A stretch of 64,000 nucleotides of DNA from positions 1 through 64,000 of the forward strand of contig VBCG01000057.1 of NCBI GenBank assembly GCA_005881895.1. Reading direction: 5' to 3'. Shown here piece by piece: positions 33,277 through 45,890 of this stretch (its first letter is position 1; every line of letters begins with the position of its first letter). Below the pieces are notes generated by a model. It was not told the DNA's origin. It saw only the letters and a list, made by a program, of their open reading frames with translations, and ran no database searches. Source of the DNA: Betaproteobacteria bacterium (lineage in GTDB: Bacteria > Pseudomonadota > Gammaproteobacteria > Burkholderiales > Casimicrobiaceae). A program made the translations under genes and the position numbers.

Positions 33277-33425
33277 AGCATGTTTTGACGACGCGGCCTC
33301 GAGCGAGAGAGCAGTAAGCCCTTCGCGCGGCCGACTTAGCAAAGCGGTCCGGAACAGCGTCTGCTCCATAGGTTCCGGGTTGTTGGGTTGGGTTGGTTGA
33401 CCATTCGCGGAAAGGGTTTTGGGCC

Positions 33426-34535
33426 ATGTCGGACCTCGCCTCCGCCGCAAGGCTACGGCAAGCATCGCCGCAGCTGCCGGCCTCCTGGTATTCGGATTCT
33501 CGCGTCTTCGACGCCGAGCGGAAGCTCCTGTTTCCACGCGCGCCCGGTTACGTCGGCCACGCGTTGATGGTGCCGGAGCCCGGCGACTATTACGCGCTGC
33601 CGGGCCGCCACAACGCGCAAGCGCTGGTTCGCAACGTGGATAGCATCGAGCTTTTGTCGAACATTTGCCGTCATCGACAAGCGATCATGTTGTCGGGCAA
33701 GGGCAACGCGCGCAACATCGTCTGTCCGATTCATCGCTGGACTTACGATCTCAAGGGTGAGTTGCTGGGCGCGCCGCATTTTGCGGAGACGCCGTGCCTA
33801 CATCTCGGCCGCACGCCGATGCAAAACTGGAATGGGCTGTTGTTCGACGGTCCACGCGACGTCGCGACCGATCTGGTCGGACTCACGACGGAAAAGCTCG
33901 ATTTTTCGACCCACATCCTCGACCACGTCGAGCTGCACCACTGCAATTACAACTGGAAGACGTTCATCGAAGTCTATCTCGAGGACTATCACGTCGGTCC
34001 GTTTCATCCGGGCCTCGGCCAGTTCGTCACCTGCGACGATCTCAAGTGGGAGTTCACCGATTGGGCGTCGCTGCAGTTCGTCGGCGTCAACAACGGTCTC
34101 GCGCGACCGGGGACGAAAACGTACGACCGCTGGCACAAGGCTGTGCTCGACTACTATCGCGGCGAGACGCCACCGCACGGTGCAATCTGGCTCACGTATT
34201 ATCCGAACGTGATGGTCGAGTGGTATCCGCACGTCCTTGTCATCAGCGCGCTCATTCCGCAGGCGGTCGACCGTACGCTCAACGTGATCGAGTTCTACTA
34301 TCCGGAAGAGATCGCACTGTTCGAGCGCGAGTTTGTCGAAGCGGAGCAGGCGGCCTATCACGAGACCGCGAAGGAAGACGACGAGATTGCCGAGCGAATG
34401 GATGCCGGCCGCAAGGCTTTGGTCGCCCAAGGAAGAAGCGAAATCGGTCCCTATCAATCGCCGATGGAAGACGGCATGCGTCATTTTCATCAGTTCTACC
34501 GGCGCGAGTTGGAAGCGCACATCGGTCATCTTTAA
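33426..34535 (+). CDS. Aromatic ring-hydroxylating dioxygenase alpha subunit-like Rieske protein
   Basis: Rieske CRHRQ...CPIHRW and mononuclear-iron region EVYLEDYHVGPFHPGL. Confidence 0.92.
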   Translation: MSDLASAARLRQASPQLPASWYSDSRVFDAERKLLFPRAPGYVGHALMVPEPGDYYALPGRHNAQALVRNVDSIELLSNICRHRQAIMLSGKGNARNIVCPIHRWTYDLKGELLGAPHFAETPCLHLGRTPMQNWNGLLFDGPRDVATDLVGLTTEKLDFSTHILDHVELHHCNYNWKTFIEVYLEDYHVGPFHPGLGQFVTCDDLKWEFTDWASLQFVGVNNGLARPGTKTYDRWHKAVLDYYRGETPPHGAIWLTYYPNVMVEWYPHVLVISALIPQAVDRTLNVIEFYYPEEIALFEREFVEAEQAAYHETAKEDDEIAERMDAGRKALVAQGRSEIGPYQSPMEDGMRHFHQFYRRELEAHIGHL

Positions 34536-34541
34536 TCGGCA

Positions 34542-34620
34542 AATAGGGTCAGACTCGAATTTCCGAACGTGCGCCGCGGATACTCGTGGGTTCAGGCGGC
34601 AAATCGAGTCTGACCCTATT
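34542..34620. repeat. Short palindromic repeat with 17-bp perfect arms AATAGGGTCAGACTCGA (REP/REPIN-like)
   Basis: Arms 34542-34558 and 34604-34620; core TAGGGTCAGACTC identical to the 12537-12610 element. Confidence 0.85.
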
Positions 34621-34625
34621 CATCG

Positions 34626-37415
34626 ATGAAATTTCGCACCGCCCTCCTTCTTCTGTCGTTGACCGTTCCGGCGTACGCGGCGAAAACCGATGTCGCCGCG
34701 CCGCCGACGATCCCCTTCACGAAGTATCGCCTCGACAACGGGCTCGAAGTGATTCTTGCGCCGGACAAGCGCCTGCCGATCGTTGCGGTGAACATCTGGT
34801 ATCACGTCGGCGCCGCGAACGAGGAACCGACGCGGACCGGCTTCGCGCATCTGTTCGAGCACATGATGTTCACCGGCACGAAGCATGTGCCGCGCGGCCT
34901 CGATGACCGGCTGCTCGAAGCGGCAGGCGGTGTCGATTCGAACGCTTCAACGTCGTTCGACCGCACGAACTATTTCGACACGCTGCCTGCGAATCAGCTA
35001 GAGCTGGGCCTGTGGATCCACGCCGACCGGATGGGCTATCTGCTGGACGCGCTCGATCAAAAGGCGCTCGCCAACCAGCAGGACGTTGTCCGCAACGAGC
35101 GGCGCGAAACGATGGAAAACCGTCCGTACGGCGTCGCCGATGAAGCGCTGTTCCACCGTTTGTTTCCCGAGGGTCATCCGTATCGACCGGCAATCATGGG
35201 TTCGCATGCCGATATTCAGTCCGCCCGGCTGGCCGACGTACGCGATTTTTTCAAGCGTTACTACCGGCCCAACAATGCGACACTCGTAATTGCCGGCGAT
35301 TTCGATCCCGCGAACGCGCGACGGCTCGTGCAGAAATATTTCGGGCCGTTCACGCGCGGCCCTGAAGTCCCGAAGCCTGCGATCGTGACGCCGCCGATCA
35401 CCGCCGAGCGGCGCGTCACCGTCACCGATCAAATTGAATTGCCGCGCATCGATCTTGCGTGGCTCACGCCGCCGGCGTTTGCGCCGGGGGATGCCGAGCT
35501 CAAGATCGCTGCCGAAATTTTGGCGGGCGGCAAATCGAGCCGTCTCTACAAGAAGCTCGTTTACGACCTGCAGCTCGCGCAAAACGTCAGCGCCGATCAG
35601 GATTCGTACGCGCAGACATCAATCTTCGGCCTCGAGGCGCTGGCGCGGCCCGATCATACGAACGCCGAGCTCGAAGCGGCCATCGATGCGGAGCTGTCGC
35701 GGCTTGCGCAGGAGGGACCGACGCAAGCCGAGGTCGATCGCGCACGCAACGGAATCGAACGGCGGATGTTCGAAGGACTGGAAAAAGTGGGCGGCAACGG
35801 CGGCCGTGCGAACCGGCTCAATTATTACAATCAGTACACCGGCGACCCCGGCTATTTGCCGAAGGATGTCGAGCGTTACCGCCGCGTGACGCCTGACGAT
35901 GTCCGCAGCGCAGTTGCGAAATGGCTGTCGAAAAATTCCCGTGGGGTGATTTACGCCGAACGCGGCGAAAAAAAACTGGCGCCCGATTTGCCGGCGCAAC
36001 CCGTTCAGGTTTCGGGACCGCAAACGGAATCCATCAACGCCGATGAAGCGTGGCGCAAGCGCCCACCCAAGGCGGCGGGCGCCATCGTGCCGCACTTGCC
36101 GGTCCCGGTGGCGTTCAAGCTCAAGAACGGTCTCACCGTTTACCACTTGCAGCGTGCCGAACCTCCGATCGTAACGGCGCGATTGGTTGTCAACGCGGGG
36201 CTGTTGGCCAATCCGCTGGATAGCCCGGGGCTCGCCGACTTCTCGCTGTCGTTGCTCGACGAAGGAACGACGACGCGCGATTCGCTCGCGATCGCCGATG
36301 AGTTTGCGCTGCTGGGCGCCGACATCGCCGCCCAAACGCAGCGCGATACGTCGATGCTGGAAGTGTCCGCGCTCGCTTCGACGTTTCCCCAGACGCTCCA
36401 TCTTTTCGCCGACGTTGTCCTGCATCCGACGTTTCCTGCTGCCGAAGTGGCGCGCGTGCGTCAATCGCGCCTCGCGGCGATGGTCACGTCCCGCGACGAT
36501 CCGTCGATTTTGTCCGACGCCGCCTTTCGCCGCGCGTTGTACGGTAAATCGCATCCCTACGGTCAAACATCGCTGGGCTCCGAAGCAAGCATCAAGGCGG
36601 CTACCGATGCCGCGTTGAAGACGTTCTGGCAAACATGGTTTCGACCGAACAATGCCGCGCTGATCGTCGTCGGCGCAATCGATCGCCGGCAACTGCAATC
36701 GTTGGTCGAGCGCGAGTTCGGCGAATGGTCCGCGGCGCCGGTACCGGACAGACCCATCGCGCGCGCATTGCCGCCAAAGGCCACCGCAGACCGCCTCGTC
36801 GTGGTCGACAAGCCGGGCGTCAATCAAACCGCTCTGCGCGTGGGACGCGTGGCGGCCTCGCGTGCGACGCCCGATTTCTACGCATTGCAGTTGCTGAACG
36901 AGATTCTCGGCGGCGCCTACACCAGCCGATTGAATGCCAACATACGCGAAGAGAAGGGCTACGCGTATGGCGCGTTCTCGCGCTTCGATTTTGGACGTGC
37001 GCCCGGTCCATTTGCCGTCGTGACATCGGTGCGCAGCGATGCCACTGCGCCGGCGGTGAAGGAAATCGACCATGAGCTGAGGCGGCTCTTGGAGAAAGCG
37101 CCGGAAGCAACGGAATTCGCACAAGCGCGCAATTCGCTGGTTCGCTCGTTGCCCGGGGCTTTTGAAACCAATGCCGGCATTTCGGGCGCGTTCGCAAACC
37201 TGTTCGCATATGCGCTTCCGCTCGACTATTACGCCCGTCTCCCGGGAAATCTCACGGGGGTTCTGCCCATTGCGGTCGAGCAGGCGGCAAGACGTTACCT
37301 CAATCCATCATCGATGGTTGTCGTTGCCGTCGGCGAACAGGCTTCCATCGAACCGGCACTGGAATCGATTGGCATGAAACCGGTACAGACCTTTACGCCG
37401 GCCGATCTTTTCTGA
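34626..37415 (+). CDS. M16 family metallopeptidase, two fused M16 units, exported
   Basis: 929 aa; signal peptide; HLFEH inverted zinc motif in first half; second M16-like half without the motif. Confidence 0.92.
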   Translation: MKFRTALLLLSLTVPAYAAKTDVAAPPTIPFTKYRLDNGLEVILAPDKRLPIVAVNIWYHVGAANEEPTRTGFAHLFEHMMFTGTKHVPRGLDDRLLEAAGGVDSNASTSFDRTNYFDTLPANQLELGLWIHADRMGYLLDALDQKALANQQDVVRNERRETMENRPYGVADEALFHRLFPEGHPYRPAIMGSHADIQSARLADVRDFFKRYYRPNNATLVIAGDFDPANARRLVQKYFGPFTRGPEVPKPAIVTPPITAERRVTVTDQIELPRIDLAWLTPPAFAPGDAELKIAAEILAGGKSSRLYKKLVYDLQLAQNVSADQDSYAQTSIFGLEALARPDHTNAELEAAIDAELSRLAQEGPTQAEVDRARNGIERRMFEGLEKVGGNGGRANRLNYYNQYTGDPGYLPKDVERYRRVTPDDVRSAVAKWLSKNSRGVIYAERGEKKLAPDLPAQPVQVSGPQTESINADEAWRKRPPKAAGAIVPHLPVPVAFKLKNGLTVYHLQRAEPPIVTARLVVNAGLLANPLDSPGLADFSLSLLDEGTTTRDSLAIADEFALLGADIAAQTQRDTSMLEVSALASTFPQTLHLFADVVLHPTFPAAEVARVRQSRLAAMVTSRDDPSILSDAAFRRALYGKSHPYGQTSLGSEASIKAATDAALKTFWQTWFRPNNAALIVVGAIDRRQLQSLVEREFGEWSAAPVPDRPIARALPPKATADRLVVVDKPGVNQTALRVGRVAASRATPDFYALQLLNEILGGAYTSRLNANIREEKGYAYGAFSRFDFGRAPGPFAVVTSVRSDATAPAVKEIDHELRRLLEKAPEATEFAQARNSLVRSLPGAFETNAGISGAFANLFAYALPLDYYARLPGNLTGVLPIAVEQAARRYLNPSSMVVVAVGEQASIEPALESIGMKPVQTFTPADLF

Positions 37416-37484
37416 AGGGCTCGGGAACTTCTTTGTTCCGCGTATCATCTGCATCTAATCGCGATACCCGCGTAGACTGACTTG

Positions 37485-38366
37485 ATGTACACAACGCTCA
37501 TATCAACCGACGAGCTCGCCGAGCGCTTGTCCGATCCGTCGCTCGCGCTTTTTGACGTTCGGCACGATTTGATGCAGCCCGAACGGTGGGGCGCCGACGA
37601 ATACCGGAAGGCGCACATACCCAGCGCGACCTTTCTGCACATCGACAGCGATCTCTCCGGCCCTAAGAATGGCGTCAACGGTCGTCATCCGCTTCCCACG
37701 CCTGAGACGGCCGCTGCGCTGTTCAGCCGTGTCGGCATCGACGGTACGAAGCAGGTTGTTGCTTACGATCAAAACAACGGCGTGTTCGCGTCAAGACTGT
37801 GGTGGATGCTTCGTTGGCTGGGCCATGAGTCGGTCGCCGTGGTTGACGGCGGATTCGCGAAATGGATGCGCGAGGGCCGCGCCGTCACAAGCGAAGCGAC
37901 TGAACCGACTGCGACGACATTCGTCGTAAAGAATGTTGCGCCGACGGTCAATTCGGTCGGCGTCGAGTCAAGCTTGTCGCGTCACACACTGCTGCTCGTC
38001 GACGCGCGCGCGCCGGAGCGCTTTCGTGGCGAAGTCGAACCGATGGATCCGGTTGCCGGACATATTCCGGGCGCTGTCAACCGGCCCGCGAGCCTCAACG
38101 TCACAGCCAGCGGCGTTTTCAAACCAGCGAACGCGCTACGCTCGGAATATCAGGCGCTGCTCGGAGGGCGCCCGCATTCGGATGTCGTTCATTACTGCGG
38201 CTCGGGCGTCACCGCGTGCCACAACATTCTCGCGATGCAAATTGCCGGATTACCCGCAACACGGCTTTATCCCGGCTCGTGGAGCGAGTGGATCTCCAAT
38301 CCGGATCGGCCCGTCGCCAGGGCAAGCGCTAAGGCGACCGGAAGTTCTAGGTCTCGAACAGGCTGA
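37485..38366 (+). CDS. Sulfurtransferase (tandem rhodanese domains)
   Basis: MYTTLISTDELAERLSDPSLALFDVRHDL...; VVHYCGSGVTACHN active-site loop. Confidence 0.92.
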   Translation: MYTTLISTDELAERLSDPSLALFDVRHDLMQPERWGADEYRKAHIPSATFLHIDSDLSGPKNGVNGRHPLPTPETAAALFSRVGIDGTKQVVAYDQNNGVFASRLWWMLRWLGHESVAVVDGGFAKWMREGRAVTSEATEPTATTFVVKNVAPTVNSVGVESSLSRHTLLLVDARAPERFRGEVEPMDPVAGHIPGAVNRPASLNVTASGVFKPANALRSEYQALLGGRPHSDVVHYCGSGVTACHNILAMQIAGLPATRLYPGSWSEWISNPDRPVARASAKATGSSRSRTG

Positions 38367-38892
38367 CACCCGCAAGCTCGCGATAGCAAACGCCGCCGTT
38401 GCCGGCGATCGACGCCAGCAACGAAATGCGACCGACGCGCCATTCAAGCGGTATTGCACGCGCCCTTGCGATATTCCTCGTGCAACGCCGCGCCAGCGTG
38501 ATGTGCGCGTGAAACGGCCGCTCCTCGATTCGAAAATCGTCCTTCGCGAGCGCAGCGGCGAGGTGCGACTGCAGTTCTAACAATGGAGCCGGGGCGTGCG
38601 AAGGCGCGATCCATGCAATCTCGGCACGCCGGAACGTGCCGACGCAATCGAGCGTGAGCACGAACGCTTCGCGCGGCAATGCGATAACAATCTCGCGCAA
38701 CAGATCGATGCGGTCAGGGTCCACTTCGCCGACGAACGCGAGCGTCAAATGGATGTTGGCATTGACTATGGGCCGGCCGCCAGCACGCAAGGCAACGTCG
38801 CGAGCCAGCACGCCGAGCAGCGCTTGCGTCGCAACGTCGGGGACCAGCGCAAAAAAGACCCGCAGCGTCCGCGACTTCGCCGGTCGTTCCAT
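38347..38892 (-). CDS. thpR: RNA 2',3'-cyclic phosphodiesterase
   Basis: 181 aa; RVFFALVPD, HLTLAFVGEV and HAHITLARR (two HxTx motifs). Confidence 0.92.
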   Translation of the reverse strand: MERPAKSRTLRVFFALVPDVATQALLGVLARDVALRAGGRPIVNANIHLTLAFVGEVDPDRIDLLREIVIALPREAFVLTLDCVGTFRRAEIAWIAPSHAPAPLLELQSHLAAALAKDDFRIEERPFHAHITLARRCTRNIARARAIPLEWRVGRISLLASIAGNGGVCYRELAGVSLFET

Positions 38893-38918
38893 CCGACCAT
38901 CGTTGCATCAGCGCATGG

Positions 38919-38959
38919 AAAAAACAACGCCGCGTCGCCCATACGGGACGGCGCGGCGC
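38919..38959 (-). terminator. Intrinsic terminator after aceA
   Basis: Minus strand cgccgcgccgtccc-gtat-gggcgacgcggcg then ttgtttttt. Confidence 0.75.
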
Positions 38960-38984
38960 TGCCGACAGGAGAGGGTTATGCCCT

Positions 38985-40292
38985 CTAGGCCACGTGCAAC
39001 TCCGGCTTCGGGTTGTCAAAGAACTGTTCGTCCTCGGTTGAATTCTTGAGAGCAGTCGTCGATGCCTGACTGCCTTGGATCGTCGTCGTAACCGCGTCAA
39101 AGTAACTCGTGCCGACTTCACGCTGATGCTTGATCGCCGTAAAGCCCTTCGGCACCGCAGCGAATTCAGCCTCCTGCAACTCGACGAACGCAGCCATATG
39201 CTGATGCGCATAGCCGTAGGCAAGATTGAACATCGAGTAGTTCAGGCTGTGGAAGCCGGCGAGCGTGATGAACTGGAATTTGTAGCCCATCGCTCCCAGC
39301 TCTTGCTGGAAGCGCGCGACGGTTGCATCGTCCAAGTTCTTCTTCCAGTTGAACGACGGCGAGCAGTTGTACGCGAGCATCTTGCCGGGAAATTTCGCGT
39401 GAATGGCGTCGGCAAACGCCTTCGCGAATTCGAGATCCGGCTTGCCTGTCTCGCACCACAGCAGATCCGCGTACGGTGCGTAGGCCAAGCCCCGCGCGAC
39501 CGCCTGGTCGAGCCCATTGCGCGTCTTGTAAAAACCCTCGACCGTACGTTCGCCGCTACAAAAATCCTTGTCAATCGGATCGATGTCGCTGGTGACGAGG
39601 TCGGCCGCTTCGGCATCGGTACGCGCAAGCACAATGGTCGGAATGCCCATCACGTCGGCGGCGAGCCTTGCCGCGATCAGCTTATCGACGGCTTCGCGCG
39701 TCGGAACGAGCACCTTGCCACCCATGTGACCGCATTTCTTCACCGACGCGAGCTGATCCTCGAAATGAACGCCGGCGGCACCGGCTTCAATCATCGCTTT
39801 CATCAGCTCGAATGCATTCAACACGCCGCCGAAACCCGCTTCGGCGTCGGCGACGATCGGCGCGAAGAAATCGATCTCGCCTTTTCCTTCCATGTGCTGG
39901 ATCTGGTCGGCCCGTGCAAACGTGTTGTTGATCCGACGCACGACCTGCGGCACTGAGTTCACCGGATAAAGCGATTGGTCCGGATACATTTCGCCCGCAA
40001 TGTTCGCGTCGGCGGCAACTTGCCAACCGGAAAGATAGATTGCTTTGAGGCCTGCCTTGACTTGTTGCAGCGCCTGATTGCCTGTAAGCGCGCCCAACGA
40101 GCTTACAAACGGTTCGTCGTGCAAAAGCTTCCACAACTTCTCGGCGCCGCGGCGCGCGAGCGTGTGTTCGATATGCACGGACCCGCGCAGGCGGACAACG
40201 TCCTCTGCCGTGTAACCGCGGGTGATGCCCTTCCAGCGCGGATTCTCCGCCCAGTCTTTCTTGAGCCGTGCGGCTTCGAGATCGTAGTTCAT
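38985..40292 (-). CDS. aceA: Isocitrate lyase
   Basis: [23 protein letters not shown]; signature [14 protein letters not shown]. Confidence 0.97.
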   Translation of the reverse strand: MNYDLEAARLKKDWAENPRWKGITRGYTAEDVVRLRGSVHIEHTLARRGAEKLWKLLHDEPFVSSLGALTGNQALQQVKAGLKAIYLSGWQVAADANIAGEMYPDQSLYPVNSVPQVVRRINNTFARADQIQHMEGKGEIDFFAPIVADAEAGFGGVLNAFELMKAMIEAGAAGVHFEDQLASVKKCGHMGGKVLVPTREAVDKLIAARLAADVMGIPTIVLARTDAEAADLVTSDIDPIDKDFCSGERTVEGFYKTRNGLDQAVARGLAYAPYADLLWCETGKPDLEFAKAFADAIHAKFPGKMLAYNCSPSFNWKKNLDDATVARFQQELGAMGYKFQFITLAGFHSLNYSMFNLAYGYAHQHMAAFVELQEAEFAAVPKGFTAIKHQREVGTSYFDAVTTTIQGSQASTTALKNSTEDEQFFDNPKPELHVA

Positions 40293-40620
40293 CGAGCATG
40301 CTCCCATCGTGGCCAAGCCGGCATTGCAGCCGGCAAGTCGGTCGGCGGGCGCACGCGCGTCGGCGCGCATACACCCTCGATCCAAAACGTCGGCGAGTCC
40401 CGTCGACGGCGTTTCGCTGCACGGACCGGCGAGGATCGCTCACCGGTCGGGCGGGCATGGATGGATGCACCCGGCCCCGCTAGCGACTCATCCAAGTGAT
40501 GCCTGCGAAGAGTCGTTCGTGATTAGCCCGACGTTAACAAAGCACCGGTGTAGTTTCAATAGGATTTTGGCGCATTGCAGTATGTAAATTATCCAATATA
40601 AACATTGAATAAGAAAGTGA

Positions 40621-40635
40621 TTCCACATCGTGGAA
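40621..40635. promoter_or_regulatory. Palindrome TTCCAC-ATC-GTGGAA (candidate operator 1 upstream of aceA)
   Basis: Perfect 6-3-6 palindrome in a long intergenic region. Confidence 0.55.
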
Positions 40636-40715
40636 CAAATTGCCCAGTATCAAGCAAAATCGACGCTGCGCCGCGCGACGATCTTGTGCAGGACAGGTTA
40701 TAAAACGGCCTATCT

Positions 40716-40748
40716 AAAGAGTTAATGCATTGTTATTGTTAACTCTTT
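40716..40748. promoter_or_regulatory. Inverted repeat AAAGAGTTAA-N13-TTAACTCTTT
   Basis: 10-bp perfect arms 40716-40725 and 40739-40748. Confidence 0.5.
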
Positions 40749-40784
40749 CAAACTACACCATTACATCATCCGGCGGTAGCGGCG

Positions 40785-40799
40785 TTCCGCTACGCGGAA
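40785..40799. promoter_or_regulatory. Palindrome TTCCGC-TAC-GCGGAA (candidate operator 2 upstream of aceA)
   Basis: Perfect 6-3-6 palindrome with same architecture as 40621-40635. Confidence 0.55.
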
Positions 40800-41011
40800 A
40801 TAGAGTCCAAATTAGATGAAAAGAAAGTGTTCGCCATTGCCAGCGTCCAGTCAGCAAAAACAGTGATCAACCGTTGTTTGGGGACAACAGCCGTGCACGG
40901 TCATCGTCGATGACCAAACAATCGTTGCCGTTTCACAAATTCGTGCGGCCATCCGACGTGACCAACTGCCAAACCTGCCCCGATGGAGGAATTTGTATGC
41001 GAGTGCTCTCC

Positions 41012-41038
41012 AAAAAAACGGCGCCAAAACGGCGCCGC
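41012..41038 (-). terminator. Intrinsic terminator after clpA
   Basis: Minus strand cggcgcc-gtttt-ggcgccg followed by TTTTTTT. Confidence 0.8.
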
Positions 41039-41063
41039 TTTTAAATTTCGTTGTGACGCCTGA

Positions 41064-43331
<2,268 letters not shown>

Positions 43332-43393
43332 GATGCTTCCTCGACTTGCCAAACGCCTGCCGGAAACCATTTCCGGCTACAACGCTTTAACGC

Positions 43394-43702
43394 TTAAGTC
43401 TCCTCCATCGTGCACTGTAACGGATGTTGGTGCTTCCGCGCGATGTCGATGACTTGATCTCTTTTAGCAGCCGCAACCTCGCGCGTGTACGTGCCGCACA
43501 CGCCCATACCCTCGCGGTGCACCTGCAACATTACCAGCGTCGCTTTCTCCCGGCTCATGCTGAACACAGTTTGGAGCACCACGACGACAAAGTCCATCGG
43601 TGTGTAGTCATCGTTCAGCAAGATCACCTTGAACAGTGGCGGAGGCTTGACACGCGTCTTCTCGACTTCGAGAACGCTGCCATTGTGCTCCTGTGCAGAC
43701 AT
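43394..43702 (-). CDS. clpS: Clp protease adaptor ClpS
   Basis: 102 aa; [52 protein letters not shown]. Confidence 0.97.
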   Translation of the reverse strand: MSAQEHNGSVLEVEKTRVKPPPLFKVILLNDDYTPMDFVVVVLQTVFSMSREKATLVMLQVHREGMGVCGTYTREVAAAKRDQVIDIARKHQHPLQCTMEET

Positions 43703-43958
43703 CGCTTCGGCGGACCCCTGTCGAACTTGGGGTCAATGTTTGATGATTGCAACAGATTTTTCAAGGGGAAAGCCGATGGACGGCCCTCCGCTTGACGCGC
43801 GGGCGACCCCACGCGTAAAAGTTTCATTGTTTGGCGCGCTCTGTCGCCCGGCCTTTGTAGTCGTCCGCGTGTCGTTTTGTCTGACGGCGCGTAGGGGGCA
43901 ACTTGCAGCCGACCGGTTCGCCAAGCGCATTTGTTCATTCCTGTGAGGAACATGTTGT

Positions 43959-44162
43959 ATGGCAACCGGTACGGTTAAGTGGTTCAACGACGCAAAGGGC
44001 TATGGTTTCATCACCCCGGATGACGGCGGCGAAGACCTCTTCGCGCACTTCTCGGCGATCAACATGCAGGGTTTCAAGAGCCTTAAAGAGGGCCAGAAGG
44101 TCAGCTTCGACATAACGCAAGGTCCGAAGGGCAAGCAGGCCGCGAATATCCAGGCGGCTTAA
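43959..44162 (+). CDS. Cold-shock protein (CspA family)
   Basis: [48 protein letters not shown]. Confidence 0.97.
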   Translation: MATGTVKWFNDAKGYGFITPDDGGEDLFAHFSAINMQGFKSLKEGQKVSFDITQGPKGKQAANIQAA

Positions 44163-44168
44163 TCAAAC

Positions 44169-44225
44169 GGGCAAAAGTTTCGCTCCTCATTTGGCAAATG
44201 AGGTTCGCACGATACTTTTGCCCGC
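44169..44225. other. Nested inverted repeat immediately after the cold-shock gene
   Basis: Outer arms cgggcaaaagt (44169-44179) / acttttgcccg (44215-44225); inner palindrome cctcatttg-g-caaatgagg (44186-44204). Confidence 0.6.
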
Positions 44226-44489
44226 CCAATCTTCCACCAGCGGCGTAGGACCGGCCCTACGCCGTTGGTGCGGAAACTTCAAACCGCGCCGATCGTAGGT
44301 CGCTTCGCTCCCCGCTCGGTCGCGCGCGCATGCGAGGCTGCCTGCCTAAGCACGCTGCGAAGCGGCGCGCCTTTCAGGAGTTGCCGCGCGGAAAGCGAAG
44401 GGCCGCCCCGAGCTTTCCAAACCTCAACCGACCCAAAGTATCGTGCGGTGGGCAGCGCCCCATCGCGAAACGTTGGGTCGATCTGTCCA

Positions 44490-45749
44490 CTACATTCTCT
44501 CGATCATCGCGTTCCCGAAGCCGGAGCAGGAAACCTGCGTAGCGCCTTCCATCATTCGGGCGAAGTCATAGGTCACGACTTTGTCGCCAATCGTCTTCTC
44601 CAGGCTGGCGGTAATGAGATTCGCGGCTTCCTTCCATCCCATGTGCACCAGCATCATCTCGGCGGACAAAATTTCCGAGCCGGGATTGACGTAGTCCTTG
44701 CCGGCGTACTTCGGCGCCGTACCGTGCGTTGCTTCAAAATTCGCGACCGTGTCGGACATGTTCGCGCCGGGCGCAATGCCGATACCCCCGACCTCCGCCG
44801 CCAACGCATCCGAGATGTAGTCGCCGTTCAAGTTCAAGGTTGCAATGACGTCGTACTCGCCAGGCCGCAGCAGAATCTGCTGCAGGAACGCGTCGGCAAT
44901 CATGTCCTTCACGACAATGTCGCGGCCGCTCTTCGGGTTCTTGAACGAGCACCACGGCCCACCGTCGATCGGTTTGGCACCGAATTCCTGCTGCGCAAGC
45001 GCGTATCCCCAGTCGCGAAACGCACCCTCGGTGAATTTCATGATGTTGCCTTTGTGCACCAGCGACACCGATTTGCGGTCGTTGTCGACTGCATAAAGGA
45101 TCGCCTTGCGCACGAGCCGCTCGGTGCCCTCGCGCGACACCGGCTTGATACCGATGCCCGACGTAGCCGGAAAGCGAATCTTCTTGACGCCCATCTCATT
45201 GATGAGGAAGTTGATGATTTTTTTCGCGGCGTCGGACTCTGACTGCCATTCCACGCCGGCATAGATGTCCTCGGAGTTCTCGCGGAAAATCACCATGTCG
45301 ACTGCTTCGGGATGCTTGACCGGTGACGGCACGCCGCGGAAATAGCGCACCGGGCGCAGGCACACGTAAAGGTCCAGCTCCTGGCGCAGCGCAACGTTGA
45401 GTGAGCGAATTCCACCACCGACCGGCGTGGTCAAGGGTCCCTTGATCGAGACGACGTACTCCTTGAGGATCGCCAGCGTTTCTTCGGGAAGCCACACGTC
45501 CGGTCCATAGACCTTCGTCGACTTCTCGCCGGCGTAGATTTCCATCCAATGGATCTTGCGTTTGCCGCCGTAGGCTTTGGCAACCGCGGCGTCGACGACT
45601 TTGATCATGACGGGCGTAATGTCGACGCCCGTGCCATCGCCCTCGATGAACGGTACGATCGGATTGTCGGTGACGCCGAGACTAAAGTCCTTGTTGACCG
45701 TGATTTTCCGGCCGCCGGCCGGGACCTTCACGTGCTGGTACGGGGGCAT
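44490..45749 (-). CDS. icd: NADP-dependent isocitrate dehydrogenase
   Basis: 419 aa; [43 protein letters not shown]. Confidence 0.97.
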   Translation of the reverse strand: MPPYQHVKVPAGGRKITVNKDFSLGVTDNPIVPFIEGDGTGVDITPVMIKVVDAAVAKAYGGKRKIHWMEIYAGEKSTKVYGPDVWLPEETLAILKEYVVSIKGPLTTPVGGGIRSLNVALRQELDLYVCLRPVRYFRGVPSPVKHPEAVDMVIFRENSEDIYAGVEWQSESDAAKKIINFLINEMGVKKIRFPATSGIGIKPVSREGTERLVRKAILYAVDNDRKSVSLVHKGNIMKFTEGAFRDWGYALAQQEFGAKPIDGGPWCSFKNPKSGRDIVVKDMIADAFLQQILLRPGEYDVIATLNLNGDYISDALAAEVGGIGIAPGANMSDTVANFEATHGTAPKYAGKDYVNPGSEILSAEMMLVHMGWKEAANLITASLEKTIGDKVVTYDFARMMEGATQVSCSGFGNAMIERM

Positions 45750-45890
45750 GAGCGCTCCTGCTGGACGCGAAGCCCGGATGGGCTCGCCACGAAGCTCTTA
45801 ATTATAGCCGCGCGGGCAAGCGTGCTATCATCCGCCGCCGTTTGCCAAAGCGCGCCTCCAGGCGGTAATTCGATCCGCTCCGGCTCCCCC

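Noticed and set aside
35619-37124. 501-aa minus-strand ORF
   Set aside because: Antisense to the M16 peptidase gene; artefactual composition
43713-43734. Hairpin gacccc-N10-ggggtc between clpS and the cold-shock gene
   Set aside because: Only 6-bp arms with no family match; too weak to call a repeat or terminator
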